A stretch of DNA of 64,000 nt, taken from assembly GCF_023053635.1 (NCBI RefSeq), contig NC_086188.1:3055001-3119000 (forward strand), given 5' to 3'. This DNA comes from Elgaria multicarinata webbii. Lineage: Eukaryota; Chordata; Lepidosauria; Squamata; Anguidae. Under the pieces are notes generated by a model that ran no database searches, was not told the origin of the DNA, and was given only the letters and a program-made list of their open reading frames with translations. Position numbers and translations under genes: made by a program. Shown here piece by piece: positions 25,441 through 37,591 of the stretch; the stretch's first letter is position 1; the number at the start of each line of letters is the position of its first letter.

Positions 25441-25835
25441 TGTTTATTTATTTATTTTATTACATTTATATACTGCCCCACAGCCGAAGCTCTCTGGGCG
25501 GTTTACAACAATTAAAAATGGTAAACATTAAAAGTATACAAAATTTCAAAACCATCAAAAACAGTATAAAAACAACAGTTCTGGGGTCCATTAAAAACAA
25601 ACTTAACGTTGTTAAATGCTGTTAAACGCCTGGGAGAAGAGAAAAGTCTTGACCTGGCGCTGAACAGATAACAATGTTGGTGCCAGGCGAGCCTCATCGG
25701 GGAGATCATTCCACAGTTCGGGGGGCCACCACCAAAAAGGCCCTCTCCCTTGTTGCCATTCTCTGAGCTTCCCTCGGACTAGGTGCTCGGAGGAGGACCT
25801 TAGATGTTGAGCGCAGTGTACGGGTAGGTTCATGT
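25441..25835 (-). mobile_element. L2-type LINE 3' end
   Basis: Minus strand: tail hairpin, A-rich 3' UTR, then a coding remnant translating as LWNDLPDEARLAPTLLSVQR and VKTFLFSQAFNSI. An adjoining 65-bp piece (25371-25435) is a remnant of the CCAACCTGG fold-back family. Confidence 0.88.
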
Positions 25836-25839
25836 TGAG

Positions 25840-28277
25840 TTCAAAAGAAATCCAGGTGTGTGTTGCTGTTTTTTACTGCCCTGGTGGTGTGTACGACTAG
25901 TAATGGAAAAGTATAACAGCACATCTGTTTCAGTGTAATGGTTTCCAGAAGGCCCTTGTGTTGGAAGAGGAAGGAAAGGTCTTAACGTGGCTGTCGTTGT
26001 GTGACATAGGTTCTTATTTATTTTTTTTTAACAAAACGGAGAGAGCTGCGTTTCTAGTCCTCTTTGTTTTGGATACCCGTTTGGAAATTGCCTGGGGAGC
26101 TTCCTTAAGGCCCGAGCGATCGCGGTGTGGAGTTTCTGTGCCCTCTTACACTGATCCAGTCGAGTCATGGGGAGAGCAAAGGGGTCCCCATGCCTGTCCC
26201 GCGCTCATGCCTTTGGAGTGTCTTTGCAGATGCTGCTGCAAAGCAGCAAGGAGAGGAAAGAAAGGATCCCGAGAGCGGAGGAAGGCTGTCTCAGGAGCTC
26301 GGTGTGTGGCGTGGAGCAAGCAGGAGAGGCGGGGACATGGCGTATCCGCAGAGGAAATGATCTCATACCCGACCCGTGCATGGGAGCCGACCAGTGACGC
26401 CGGACTGCACAGCCCTAAACGGAGCTCTGGAGGATGGTAATTTTTAAAAAGTTGGGGCTTCCATACGCTGCTGATGTCCGGGCCTCCTTTTCCCCCACCC
26501 ACCCACCCACCTCCGGCAGCTTTCCCGTGACATTCGACAGCTGCCAAAGTGGGTTATTTATTCCCCACGAGGTCGGCCGTCAGCCCCTCTAAGCACATTA
26601 CACTGCAAATCCTGTTAGCCGAATGTCCAACTCCGAGATAGAAACTTTTGTTCTTCGCACTGAGATAGGCTATTTGTTTGGGGGGATGAAATGACTTCCC
26701 CAACGCCCCGGAGGTGCTGGTGGGCTCCTGCGGTGTACCCAGGTGCAGAGGGAAGGGGGTGGTTCTTGGCTGCTGGTCACCACACACACACACACGCACA
26801 CACACCCCGGTGCCCTTGGCCTCATTCTGCACTCACATGGGAGGCAGCTTCTCTGCCAGGCCCAGAGGCATTTAGGCTCCGTTGCATGGCCCGAAATCTC
26901 ATTACCTGCATTAGGAGGGTTACTGGCAGGAAAGCTATAAACAAGTTGGATTTGCTGACTCCTTTGAACTTTGCAGAACTGCTGCCCTATTTCTTGGAGC
27001 CTATTTCTCTGAGGGGCGGATCATGCCTGCGTGAGGATCATGCCCCTTCTCTTGATGCACAGTTGCTCCCTGCAGCCTCTCGGTGGTAATTTTATTACAC
27101 GGGCGGATTTTCTCGTATGACGCTTTGAGAGCGCTTGGCCGAAAAGCAACATAAAAACAAACGTTGGCGTCACAGAACAGGGTTGTTGGCCTTTTGGGGG
27201 TTAGGGTAGAAATCCGACAGGCAGGCAGAAATCCAACAGGGGCTGTCCTCGCAGCACCAGCCCCGATTTTGCATTGGGCGCAATTCGAGCTCTGTGGCAC
27301 TGGATGGCGTGGTGTGCCACCGAGGCCATGCCGGTAGACCCACCTGCTTTTTTGCCACGTAGTAACCCTATCTGAGCTCCAGGCCTTTGGGGAGAAAGGA
27401 AAGAGCTTTGATCCAGATCAGAAGCCGGTTTGAGCTCCAGCACTTCTCTGAACTTAAACTGTCGGCCCAAAGGCCACGACCGGGCGATTCTAGGCCAGCT
27501 TCTCCCTCTGCCCAAGAGCAGCTGGGCTTGGCTTGGACTCGCTCCGGTTTCCCCTTGTCCGCATGTCTAATGTAAATTCCCTTTGATAGCTCCCCGGGAC
27601 CTGGCTGACGGCTGCCGTTTCATCTCGGAGTTCCTTCCCGAGCTAATCCACCCCTTTGAAGTGGGGAGCAGCCAACGGGGGCCGTTGGAAGCATCTGCCG
27701 AGACGAGGCGCATCTCTTAAAAGACGTGTAAGTTTTCTGGCTGGGTTTAAAAAAGTTTGTCGTTCGGAGATTATCAAAGTGGTTGCTTTAATCGGAGCCG
27801 TACAAAATGGTACCGCGGTGCAGGGTCGTGGGGGGGGGGGGCTGGTGGGGGGGGGAGCGAGCTCCTTGCATTAATGTACTTTGGAGACAAAGAAAATAAA
27901 CACCTCGTGCTCTTTTTCTACATAGCCAAGCCTGACCCATACTGCTGCGATTTCCCGCTGGGCTTCAGGAATGGCTGCAGGTCTTGGTGACTTTGAAGAT
28001 TCATCTCCATCGCACGGAAAGCTTCTCCTGCAGGTCCCTGCAGACCACGCGACATGTCGAAGGCACGTGTGTTCACTTGCCCGTTGGCAAGCCAGGCGTT
28101 TGCCCCTTCCTTTATTTGCAGTCCCACACCCGTTTGCAATATTTCTATCCTAATGCCACCCGTTTTGCTTCTGGGCTGGGTGCAGGGAGGCAGGCCGCAG
28201 CTGTGGGTCATAAGGACGTAAGAAGAGCCAAGGGTCCACCTACCTCATTGGTTCTGTTTCCACAGTGGCCCTCCAAG
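25840..28277. other. Intergenic unique sequence
   Basis: No gene is supported. It contains a CA run near 26782-26805, GC-rich unique DNA and G runs at 27829-27852. None of the open frames shows a recognisable domain. Confidence 0.45.
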
Positions 28278-28586
28278 TAGGGTGACCCTATGGAAAGGAG
28301 GACCGGGCTCCTGTATCTTCAACAGTTGTATAGACAAGGGACTTTCAGTAGGTGTCATTTGTATGCCTGCAGCCCCTGGGGAAATGCCCTCTTCATCACA
28401 ACAGCTAAAGCTGCAAGAGCTATGCTAGAGTGACCAGATACAAACGAGGGTAGGGCTCCTGCAGCTTTAGCAGTTGTGATGAAGAGGAAAATGCACCAGG
28501 GGCTGCATGCATATAAACAACACCTGCTGAAATTCCTGTTTCTAGGCAACTGTTAAAGATACAGGAGCCCTGTCCTCCTTTTCATA
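28278..28586. mobile_element. TAGGGTGACC fold-back MITE, right end lost
   Basis: Second copy of the 309-bp family of 19783. The left terminus is present, the right arm stops at CCTTTTCATA and a CR1 copy follows immediately, so the right terminal repeat is missing. Confidence 0.85.
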
Positions 28587-29345
28587 TCATAGAATCATAG
28601 AATAGTAGAGTTGGAAGGGGCCTAAAAGGCCATCAAGTCCAACCCCCTGCTCAATGCAGGAATCCACCCTATAGCATACTTGACTGGCTGTCCAGCTGTC
28701 TCTTGAATGCCTCGAGTGTGGGAGAGCCCACCACCTCCCTAGGTCATTGGTTCCATTGTCGTACTGCTCTAACAGGAAGTTTTTCCTGATGTCCAGCCGG
28801 AATCTGGCTTCCTGTAACTTGAGCCCGTTATTCCGTGTCCTGCACTCTGGGAGGATCGAGAAGAGATCCTGGCCCTCCTCTGTGTGACAACCTTTTTAAG
28901 TATTTGAAGAGGGCTATCATGTCTCCCCTCAATCTTCTCTTCTCCAGGCTAAATATGCCCAGTTCTTTCAGTCTCTCCTCATAGGGCTTTGTTTCCAGAC
29001 CCCTGATCCTCCTGGCTGCCCTCCTCTGAACACGCTCCAGCTTGTCTGCGTCCTTCTTGAATTGTGGAGCCCAGAACTGGACCCAATACTCTAGATGAGG
29101 CCTAACCAGGGCCGAATAGAGAGGAACCAGTACCTCCCGCGATTTGGAAGCTATACTTCTATTAATGCAGCCTCAAATAGCATTTGCCTTTCTTGCAGCC
29201 ATATCGCACTGTTGGCTCCTATTCAGCTTGTGATCTACAACAATTCCAAGATCCTTCTCGTTTGTTGCTGAGCCAAGTATCCCCCATCTTGTAACTGTGC
29301 ATTTGATTTCTATTTCCTAGATGTAGAACTTGGCATTTACCTCTA
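28587..29345 (-). mobile_element. Long CR1 LINE 3' fragment
   Basis: About 760 bp in minus orientation, the longest uninterrupted CR1 copy here. From plus it begins with the ATAGAATCATAGAATAG tail and continues through CCTCCTCTGAACACGCTCCAG and TCTACAACAATTCCAAGATC, so it extends into the coding region upstream of the C-terminus. Reading frames are broken. Confidence 0.9.
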
Positions 29346-29365
29346 TTATATTGGTCACTCTTACC

Positions 29366-29522
29366 AACCAGCTGTTGACCAGGAACCCCAAAACAGGACA
29401 TGAGTGCAACAGCACCCTCCTACCCATGTTCCCCAGCAGCTGGTGTACATCGGCTCACTGCCTCTTACCCTGGAGGAAGCACAGAGCCATCAGGGCTAGT
29501 AGCCATGGCTCGCCTTCTCTTC
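29366..29522 (-). mobile_element. CR1-clade LINE fragment (second family)
   Basis: Fragment of the family whose 3' end carries the TCTGATCCAGCA motif; from plus it shows CAGCACCCTCCTACCCATGT and CCATCAGGGCTAGTAGCCAT. Confidence 0.8.
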
Positions 29523-29524
29523 CA

Positions 29525-30610
29525 GTTCCAACACAGCTTAATGCTCAAATAAAGATGATTCCTCCCCTTGATTTGGCCTCTGGTGGCCGGTTCTGCACCC
29601 TTGACCTACTGGGTCCCAATGGGCTTGTGGGGTGAGCTGACGGAATTTTGGGTGGCCCTTGAGATTGAGAAGGAAGCAGAATGCCGGGTTTGTAGGACCT
29701 AGTGCAACCCGAAACCGTGCTGGTTGTTGGAGCTGTGTGGTCGTCAGTGCAAAAGCATACAAAAAAACCAGGTGGAAGTTGCACATACCCTTGCTCCTCT
29801 GTCCAAGCAACCCAACACAGTAAGATAACAGGACTCCTTGAGCTGCGTAAACACACCCCTGCAAGCCGTGCCGATTGCCTTTTCAGAACTACGCTTTGCA
29901 ACACGTAGCTTAGAAGAACTAAGGCCCTATCTCATTTCTCTCTCAAGCTTCCATCTGTCTCTCGCAAAGCCAAGAGGCGTACAGCTTAATAACATGTCAG
30001 AAGGAGGGGAAATAATAGCATTTTTGCCCTGCAGAACTGGCCTGATTAAAAATACAGTAATAATACAAATAATTTCGAAGGAAGGAGCACCTGATGAGGA
30101 TATTAAACACTGGCAAGTGAGGAGGCAGCAACTGTAATATTGCCTGGCTGAGAAAAGATTTTAAAAGGGGTGGGGGTGGGGAGGAATAAAACACACCCTC
30201 AGCTCATCTCTCGCTTTGATTGAACGTTCGCTTCCAAAATTAACCTTCAAATTTATCTAAAAATAAATCTGCTGCTGCACTTGGCATTCGCCGAGCCGTG
30301 TGCTGCCTCTCGCCTCCTTTGTTCAGGTCCGACAAAATCTGCCAGCACCGGTGGGGGCGGAAAAGGTTGGCCGAAGGATTGTCGCGACGGCTTTGGCGGG
30401 GCAAAGAAGCACACCGTTAGGGTCCCTTCCTCACCTCCCCTGTCTTCCCTCCATCTCCCTTAAGACCTGCGTCGGGTGACAGCAGGCTGGCTAATGTGGC
30501 TGTTCCCTTTTGGAAGAATCTGAGGGCTCCTGCAGGCCTGGTTCTGCCCACCCTGCGCATAAAAGAGCACGCATGTTCAGAGGCAGGCCCATCTCTGAGC
30601 ACCAGATGCT
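29525..30610. other. Intergenic unique sequence
   Basis: No gene or repeat recognised. 29900-30290 is AT-rich and unique. Confidence 0.4.
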
Positions 30611-30830
30611 GGAGGACCAGAAGACACCTTAAACCATGGCTTGAACCACAGCGAATAAAGCAAAAAGCCTTATTCACCAGGGTTAAAGCCATGGTTTACA
30701 GCAGAGCTTTCCAGACTTTTCATGTTGGTGACACACTTTTTAGACATGCATCATTTCGCGACACAGTGATTCAGTTTTCCTAGCAAACCAGAGGTTAAAC
30801 TAACCCCTTATAAGAGATACGGACACATAC

Positions 30831-31583
30831 ATAGAATCATAGAATAGCAGAGTTGGAAGGGGCCTACAAGGCCATCGAGTCCAACCCTCTGCTCAATGCA
30901 GGAACCCACCTTAAAGCATCCCTGACAGAGGGTTGTCCAGCTGCCTCTTGAAGGCCTCTAGTGTGGGAGAGCCCACCACCTCTCTAGGTAACTGATTCCA
31001 TTGTTGTACTGCTCTAACAGTCAGGAAGTTTTTCATTATTATTATTATTTATTTATTTATTTATTTATATAGCACCATCAATGTACATGGTGCTGTACAG
31101 AGTAAAACAGTAAATAGCGAGACCCTGCCGCATAGGCTTACATTCTAATAAAACCATAATAAAACAATAAGGAGGGGAAGAGAAAGCAGACAGGCACAGG
31201 GTAGGGTAAACAGGCACTGGGTAGGGTAAAACTAACAGTATAAAGTCAAAACAAAATCAAGTTTTAAAAGCTTTAGGAAAAAGAAAAGTTTTTAGCTGAG
31301 CTTTAAAAGCTGCGGTTGAACTTGTAGTTCTCAAATGTTCTGGTAGAGCGTTCCAGGCATAAGGGGCAATTTCCTGATGTCCAGCCGAAATCTGGCTTCC
31401 TTTAACTTGAGCCCGTTATTCCGTGTCCTGCACTCTGGGAGGATCACGAAGAGATCCTGGCCCTCCTCTGTGGGACAACCTTTTAAGTCTTTGAAGAGTG
31501 CTCTCATGTTTCCCCTCAATCTTCTCTCCTCCAGGCTAAACAGGCCCAGTTCTTTCAGTCTCTCTTCATAGGGCTTTGTTATT
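30831..31583 (-). mobile_element. CR1 LINE inserted in the hAT-like element
   Basis: The minus-strand CR1 3' region is flanked by ACATAC on both sides (30825-30830 and 31584-31589). The hAT-like sequence resumes in register after 31583. The CR1 itself is split by another LINE. Confidence 0.85.
31035..31369 (-). mobile_element. L2-type LINE inserted in the CR1 copy
   Basis: Tail ATTATTATTATTTATTTATT, then AGCACCATCAATGTACATGG, then 3' UTR and C-terminal coding remnant. CR1 sequence (GGAAGTTTTTC, then CCTGATGTCCAGCC) is continuous across it. Confidence 0.85.
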
Positions 31584-32119
31584 ACATACATTGTAATAAC
31601 GAAATGTATGGGGGACACAACATATCTCATGAAAACCTTTCATTTATATTTTTTAAAATATACGATTTGCAAGACAATAACATACATTTCCAAGACTTTT
31701 CACAATGAACCAATTTTGTCGAGCTGCGATCGAGCGGCGGTTGAGACGGTGTTCTATCAAAAAACGGGACCCATGGAATTTCTCGAACGCGGCACTTCAG
31801 GTGCGGCCGCGTCACCGGAAGTGACGCGGAATCAGCTGTTTTGACCCGATTATGCATACTGCGCATGCACAGTACCTGTATGATCCCTCGGCCGCGGTGT
31901 GCATACACGGATACGACGGAAGGGGAATATACTAGTGCACCATACTGATCGGCACCTTTGCTGCGTAAAAATGCATGCAAGTTGGTATTGCTTATTTCAC
32001 ACAGACTCAGAGGTTTCTCGTTACGTTTGCGTGACGCACCTACACACTGCAGCCGACACACTAACGTGTCGCGACACATGGAAAGCTCTGGTTTACGGTG
32101 TCTTTTGAGCACGGCCAAA

Positions 32120-33090
32120 CAGTCTTCTTTGCCTTCGTGGCCTGCTTGGAGTGGCACCTTCCCGGCAGAATTTGACTGCCCTGTTTCAGAGACTGAACAC
32201 TGGGAAGATGGACCTCCTTTTCCAAGCTGTTTCAGTTCTCTTATGTCCTTCTAACAAGCAGGGGGGGAAATCCCTCTTCTAAAAACCCACTAAAAGGCTC
32301 CGGTCACCTTGCTCTCTCTGTCTCTCTCTCTCTCTCTCTGGCTTGATTTGCTCCCCTCCCCTTTTGTTTCTGTTTATCATGGACCACAAAGGTCAATTTA
32401 CTCTTGCATTGAACACCAAAGACGTCAATACTTGTTTACGACCCAGGAGCGTTAATGTAGCACCACGTTTATGGCTTCGGGGGCTGTGGGGGGGTAGGCA
32501 TAATGTCCATAATATCGATGGTCTGGAACGTGTTTTGCAGCCTCCTGTGCCGTCGCTCGGCGAAAGCGGGGCTCGTTCCACTCGGCGGAAATCAGGCTCC
32601 AGGCCTAGCTGCCGCCACGGCCCAAACCTCCTGTTCTATTGCCGTGGCAACACCTTTCACCTGCCGTGGCGCGGCCTCCAAAATGGCTGCCACGCGACCG
32701 TTCGTCAAAACCTGCCCAAAAGGTTCACTGACACTGGATGCGAGTCGAGGCTCACTGGCATTCGGACCCCAGGCCTGGACCCACAAGGGGTCAAAAACCT
32801 TGTCTCTGGGGCCCCCAGAGTCTGCGCAGTGCGGCACCTAATTTTGCAGGATTAAAATTAGGGCTCTTTCTCCATTCAAGAAATTTGAGTCAATGAGGGT
32901 GCCATCCTATGCATGTTTAGACCGTGGGGGGGGGGGGGAGTCCTAAAACTTCCAGCGTTCCCCAGCCAGTGATGCGTAAATATAAGTTTGCACAAATGTC
33001 CGTTTTGAGTAAACTAATAGTTTCTGAAGCAAAAAGATGTTTTGGTTATTATGGACATCTGGGTCATAGTACGCCCAGTCTTGGAGGCAT
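32120..33090. other. Intergenic unique sequence
   Basis: No gene supported. A (TC)n run lies at 32316-32340 and a G run near 32925. The frame at 32343-32855 has no recognised domain. Confidence 0.45.
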
Positions 33091-33091
33091 T

Positions 33092-33605
33092 CGGTGTCTG
33101 AGGCAGTAAGCCTGGGTGCACCTGTTGCTGGGGAACATGGGTGGGAGGGTGCTGTTGCACCATGTCCTGCTTCGTTGGTCCCTGGTCAACAGCTGGTTGG
33201 CCGCTGTGTGAACAGAGTGCTGGACTAGATGGACGCTTGGTCTGATCCAGCCTCAGGGCTCGACTGATGTTCTTAAGTATCAAAGGCGGTAAGCCTATAT
33301 ACTCCAGTTGCTGGGGAACATGGGTGGGAGGGTGCTGTTGCACCATGTCCTGCTTCGTTGGTCCTTGGTCAACAGCTGGTTGGCCCCTGTGTGAACAGAG
33401 TGATGGACTAGATCAGCCTTCCTCAACCTGGGGCGCTCCAGATGTGTTGGACTACAACTCCCAGAATGCCCCAGCCAGCTCTGCTGGCTGGGGCATTCTG
33501 GGAGTTGCAGTCCAATACATCTGGAGCGCCCCAGGTTGAGGAAGGCTGGACTAGATGGACCCTTGGTCTGATCCAGCATCAGGGCTCTTCTGATGTTCTT
33601 ATCCC
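33092..33605 (+). mobile_element. Two tandem CR1-clade LINE 3' ends (second family)
   Basis: The first copy (33092-33283) and the second (about 33284-33605) each run from the GCAGTAAGCCT region to the TTGGTCTGATCCAGC terminus. The second carries a hAT-like MITE at 33414-33548. Confidence 0.88.
33414..33548. mobile_element. hAT-like fold-back MITE (CAGCCTTCCTCAACC family), copy 1
   Basis: A 135-bp near-perfect palindrome beginning CAGCCTTCCTC and ending GAGGAAGGCTG, with perfect 8-bp target duplications GACTAGAT at 33406-33413 and 33549-33556. It lies inside a CR1-clade LINE. Confidence 0.93.
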
Positions 33606-33822
33606 TTCTCGTGCATTGAACGAGAGAGAAGGAGGCAGGCTTAGTTATATTGAAGTCATCGGGACAAGTTAGTCATGACTAACTTCAGTCCCGATGATTC
33701 CAGTGGGTCTACTCTAACCATGACTAAACCCGGATCCAATTAATCTGACTGATTAATCAAAAATGGGGGCTTTTTAGTCAGTCGAAAGGTGAATTAATCT
33801 AATGGATTAATTAAAGATGAGA

Positions 33823-34055
33823 ACATAAGAGCTGTACTGGATCAAAGCAAGGATGCGTCTAGTCCAGCTCTTGTTCACTCGGTGGCCAACCAGCCGTTGA
33901 GCAGGGACCCACAAGGAGGACATGAGTGCAGCAGCACCCTCCCACCCATGTTCCCCAGCAACTGGTGTCATTCGGCCTACTGCCTCTGGTACCGGAGGTA
34001 TCACATAGCCATCAGGACTAGTAGCCATGGGCAGCCTTCTCCTCCAGGAGAAGTA
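33823..34055 (-). mobile_element. CR1-clade LINE fragment (second family)
   Basis: Begins at AGAACATAAGAGCTGTACTG and runs to GTAGCCATGGGCAGCCTTCT, minus orientation. The 160 bp before it (33660-33822) contain short palindromic stretches and TTAATC repeats of unknown origin. Confidence 0.82.
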
Positions 34056-34059
34056 ATTA

Positions 34060-34849
34060 AAACGACGTGACCAATAGTTTTGTAGGGGAGAATTTTGGTA
34101 GCGACAGCTTCTCCCGGCTTGGAAATGCTCTGCCATGACAAACTTCCTTCCTCTCTTGAACTGCCGTTGTCTTTGCATCTAGTTGCTGTAATTAAACCGC
34201 TCCTTCTCCCTCTCTACTACTTCTGCCTCCCACTATATCAGTCTTTCTTGCATTGTTATGGCAAGATGAGGGAAGGCGGGGATTTGATAATGATTTTTTA
34301 AAAAAAGAAGGGGAGAAAAGATTGCATTTGAGCACTGACAGGTGAGGGCTTTAAAATCCCTTCCCGGCTTCTGAAATTGCACACGGAGAATAAAGAGTGG
34401 GGTGGGGGAGGGAACGACAGAAAGAAAGTAGGGCTTTTGGTAATGTGTTTAATCCTAATTGAACAATTACCTCTTCCCCTGAAAAGTTCATTATCACAAG
34501 TTTATTGTCAGCTATTGTTATTGTTTTGATGGGTGCTGCAGGATCTATTTTCTTTTTTAAAGAAAAAAATCTAAATGAAAAGCGGTTTCAACACTTACAC
34601 TACACTTGCTCTCCACCGCCAATTTTTCTCAATTTGCCAATCTCTTTTAATTTTAGAAATAATGGGCACCATCGCCGACTCGCTGATCCAAAAGGACGTA
34701 CTGCAAGGAGCTGCCTGTTGAGCCCAGCCTATGGATCTTTGAGGTACTCTGCACATTCTCAGAGAAAAGTTCTCCTTTATTAGCCGGAGGAGAAAATGCC
34801 CGTCATTATAAAAGATACAGTGCAATGGGAGAGGAAGCTGGTATATTTA
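34060..34849. other. Intergenic AT-rich unique sequence
   Basis: The stretch 34435-34530 is unique and AT-rich with homeodomain-type cores (CCTAATTGAACAATTACC). It is a candidate conserved non-coding element. Confidence 0.35.
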
Positions 34850-35070
34850 ATTTAATTTATTTATTATTGCATTTATATCCTGCCTTTTTTTCCTCCAAGG
34901 AACACAAATCCTCTCCATTTTGTCCTCACAACAACAACCCTGTGAGGTAGGTTGGGCTGAGAGGCTGTGACTGGCCCAAAGTCACCCAGTGGGTTTCCAC
35001 GGCCGAGTGGGGACTAGAACCCGGATCTCTTTTCTCCCAGTCTGACACTTTAGCCACTACGCCACACTGG
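34850..35070 (-). mobile_element. tRNA-derived SINE with L2-like tail
   Basis: From plus: tail with TTTATTATTGCATTTATATC, body CCTGTGAGGTAGGTTGGGCT, and head complement CACTTTAGCCACTACGCCAC. Nearly full length. Confidence 0.85.
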
Positions 35071-35074
35071 TATA

Positions 35075-36410
35075 TTTCAAGTATCTGCCTTTCAGTTGCC
35101 CCCTGAAACAGTTTTAGTTAAAACTTAAGAGGGGTACGGTGCAGATATTTGATCAGCTGCCATTTGCATTGTTGCAACGTTTTGTTATTGCCGCAATCTG
35201 GTTGGCGGAAGAGTGCAAGCTTTTGAGTTACACAGCATTATTCAACAGGCCGCCCTTGTTTTTACTGCTCCTAGTGGACACAGTTCAGAAGGCACTGATG
35301 AGTCAGTAACATGGGTGTGCGCGTCAAAGCCCTGGCGGTGGCACATGCGTTAGAAACAGGCTGACAAGCCCTTCCCAGGCCCCCGTGAGAGAGCAGCTGA
35401 CAAAATCCTCATCAGTGTCAAAAAATGAGATTAATGCTGGGGCTGCAAAGATGTAATTTGGAGTTTTTCTTCCACTGTGCTGTGGACTTGGTTAAGTGCT
35501 TACCAAGAAGAAGGAAAAGCCTGCCGTAGAATATTTACTCCGCGATTTCACATCACTTGCTTAGCTCATTGCTGGCAGACTCTTCTGACTGGTGCGATTT
35601 AGGCTGCCTTCCATCACCGCCCGCGGGCCTGTCATGCTCCGGCGTGACAAAGTGCAGTGATGACCCCAGCAGTAATTGACTTTCCCGGGTGTAGGATGCA
35701 GCCCGCTGCCCCCCTTCACCGCCACAATTTGCTCTGCTCTGCTCTGCCAAGCGCCACGGACGTTGCCTTTTTCTAGGAGAAAGGACGCCGTGCGCGGGCG
35801 GTGTACCTTTTTCGCCCCGTCCTCATCCCCTCTCGGTCTGTGCTACAACAGTGGGCGCTACATTGTGTGTTTGCAGGGTGAGGGTGGGAGCCAGCTTTGC
35901 GCGTGCGTGTAAAGAGCGTTGTGGTTTTTTTTAAAAAAAGTTTTTTGCTCTTAGGGAAAGGCGCTCGCTCTGCGCATGCGCAAGGAGATTCCCTTTTTTC
36001 CCTTACCAGGCTCCTGTGCCTTGAACAGTGTTGAGATTTCACGTACATGGGGAAAACACTACCTGTTGAATGTCTGCCTGTCGCAGAACCAAAAACAGGG
36101 CTGTAAATTCTGTTAGCAAGCGCACAGCCACCCACCCCTTGCTTTGGGGAAGAACTTGTGTACCGGGTTTATCCTCTGGTGTGTGCTGCCCTCTTGTGGC
36201 TCCGTTTCCAGCCTGCAGGCTGGCAATCCCCCCCCTCACCCCCCCTCACCCCCCCCCCCAGATCGCTGAATGCAAACCCCACCCTTCCTGTAGCAATTTT
36301 GAGACTTTGCTGTAAGTTGGTGGAGCGGAGGGGATGTTTAGTTTACTTTTTTTCCCCCTGATCGTGATTCAAAAGACGTGACCTCTGTGCCACGTACCCC
36401 TTAGGAGAAC
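35075..36410. other. Intergenic unique sequence
   Basis: No gene recognised. 35390-35480 looks non-repetitive and AT-rich. C-rich tracts lie near 36226-36260. Confidence 0.4.
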
Positions 36411-37180
36411 ATCAGAATGTAAGAAGTGCCTTGATGCTGGATCAGACCAAGGGTCCATCTAGCGCAGCACTCGGTTCACACAGGGGCTGACCAGCCATCG
36501 GCCAGGGACCCACAAGCAGGACATGGTGCAACAGCACCCTCCTGCCCATGTTCCCCAGCAACTGGTGCACACAGGCTTACTGCCTCGGATACTGGAGATA
36601 GCACCCTAGTGGCCATTGATAGTCTTCTCCTCCAGGAATTTATCCAACCTCCTTTTAAAGCCATCCAGATTGGTGGCCATCACCACATCCCGTGGTAGTG
36701 AGTTCCATAACTTTAACTCTGCGCTGTGTAAAGAAGTCGCTCCTTTTATTTGTCCTGCATCTCCCACCCATCAGTTTCATGGGATGACCCCAGGTTCTAG
36801 TACAGCCTTCCTCAACCTGGGGCGCTCCAGATGTGTTGGACTGCAACTCCCAGAATGCCCCAGCCGGCTGGCTGGGGCATTCTGGGAGGTGCAGTCCAAC
36901 ACATCTGGAGCGCCCCAGGTTGAGGAAGGCTGTTCTAGTATTTTGAGAGCAGGAGAAAAATGTCCCTGTCCACATTCTCCGCACCATGCATCATTTTGTC
37001 CACCTCTATCCTGTCTCCCCTCAGCCTCCTCTTCTCCAAGCTAAACAATCCCAGTTGATGTAACATTCCCTCGTAGCGGAGATGCTCCGGCCCCGGAATC
37101 ATTTTAGGTGCCCTTTTTCTAGCTCTATAATATCCTTTTTTAGGCGTGGTGACCAGAACAGTCTTCCAAGCGCTAGGACA
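36411..37180 (-). mobile_element. CR1-clade LINE 3' region (second family), longest copy
   Basis: From the GCTGGATCAGACCAAGGGTC terminus through CACCTCTATCCTGTCTCCCC to GGCGTGGTGACCAGAACAG, minus orientation. It is interrupted by a MITE at 36803-36932. Confidence 0.88.
36803..36932. mobile_element. hAT-like fold-back MITE, copy 2
   Basis: Same family as 33414, inserted in a LINE. Target duplications TTCTAGTA at 36795-36802 and 36933-36940 are identical. Confidence 0.94.
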
Positions 37181-37591
37181 TTATGAACACTGAACCTGCC
37201 TGGATTTGGGAGTAACGTGTTTCATTTCGTTCTCTCCTCACAGGCAATGCTGCGGTGCAGTTTGGCTAGCTCCCCCCCACCCCACCCCCAAAGTCCCCGT
37301 GACCGAACTACGGCGGAACCAAAGTGCGATCAGGTCAGTTTGCTCACGGAAAGAAAAGAGCAATGCATTTGGGAAGTTATGGGGCACGACGGGGAGCCGT
37401 GTGGCTCAACCAGCAGTGTCACGGGGTGCCGCTGTTCCTTGACTGAACCACCTCAGGGCTGCAGGCTCAGCCCTGCTCCGCAAGAATGCTTATATATAAA
37501 GAAGCGTTCAGGGATGCAATAGCTGCAGTCTGAAATGGTACAACCAGGGGGTCCTGAGCCATTCTGGACCAGTGGGCGCATTTGAGGATTT

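Larger units (their letters stand above)
30702..32090. mobile_element. hAT-like DNA transposon, non-autonomous
   Basis: It starts CAGAGCTTTCC and ends GGAAAGCTCTG (inverted termini). Direct repeats GTTTACAG (30694-30701) and GTTTACGG (32091-32098) match at 7 of 8 positions, as expected of a hAT target duplication. Subterminal GTGTCGCGACAC-like motifs occur on both sides. No transposase frame is visible, and a CR1 copy interrupts it. Confidence 0.85.
30614..32116. mobile_element. Fold-back MITE disrupted by nested insertions
   Basis: Arms of the TTCAGAAGACACCTTAAACC MITE family lie at 30618-30701 and 32091-32116. Between them sits a complete hAT-like element, so the MITE was the original target. 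Confidence 0.8.

Noticed and set aside
32343-32855. 170-codon open frame in intergenic DNA
   Set aside because: No domain, no splice signals, and mixed repeat-like context.
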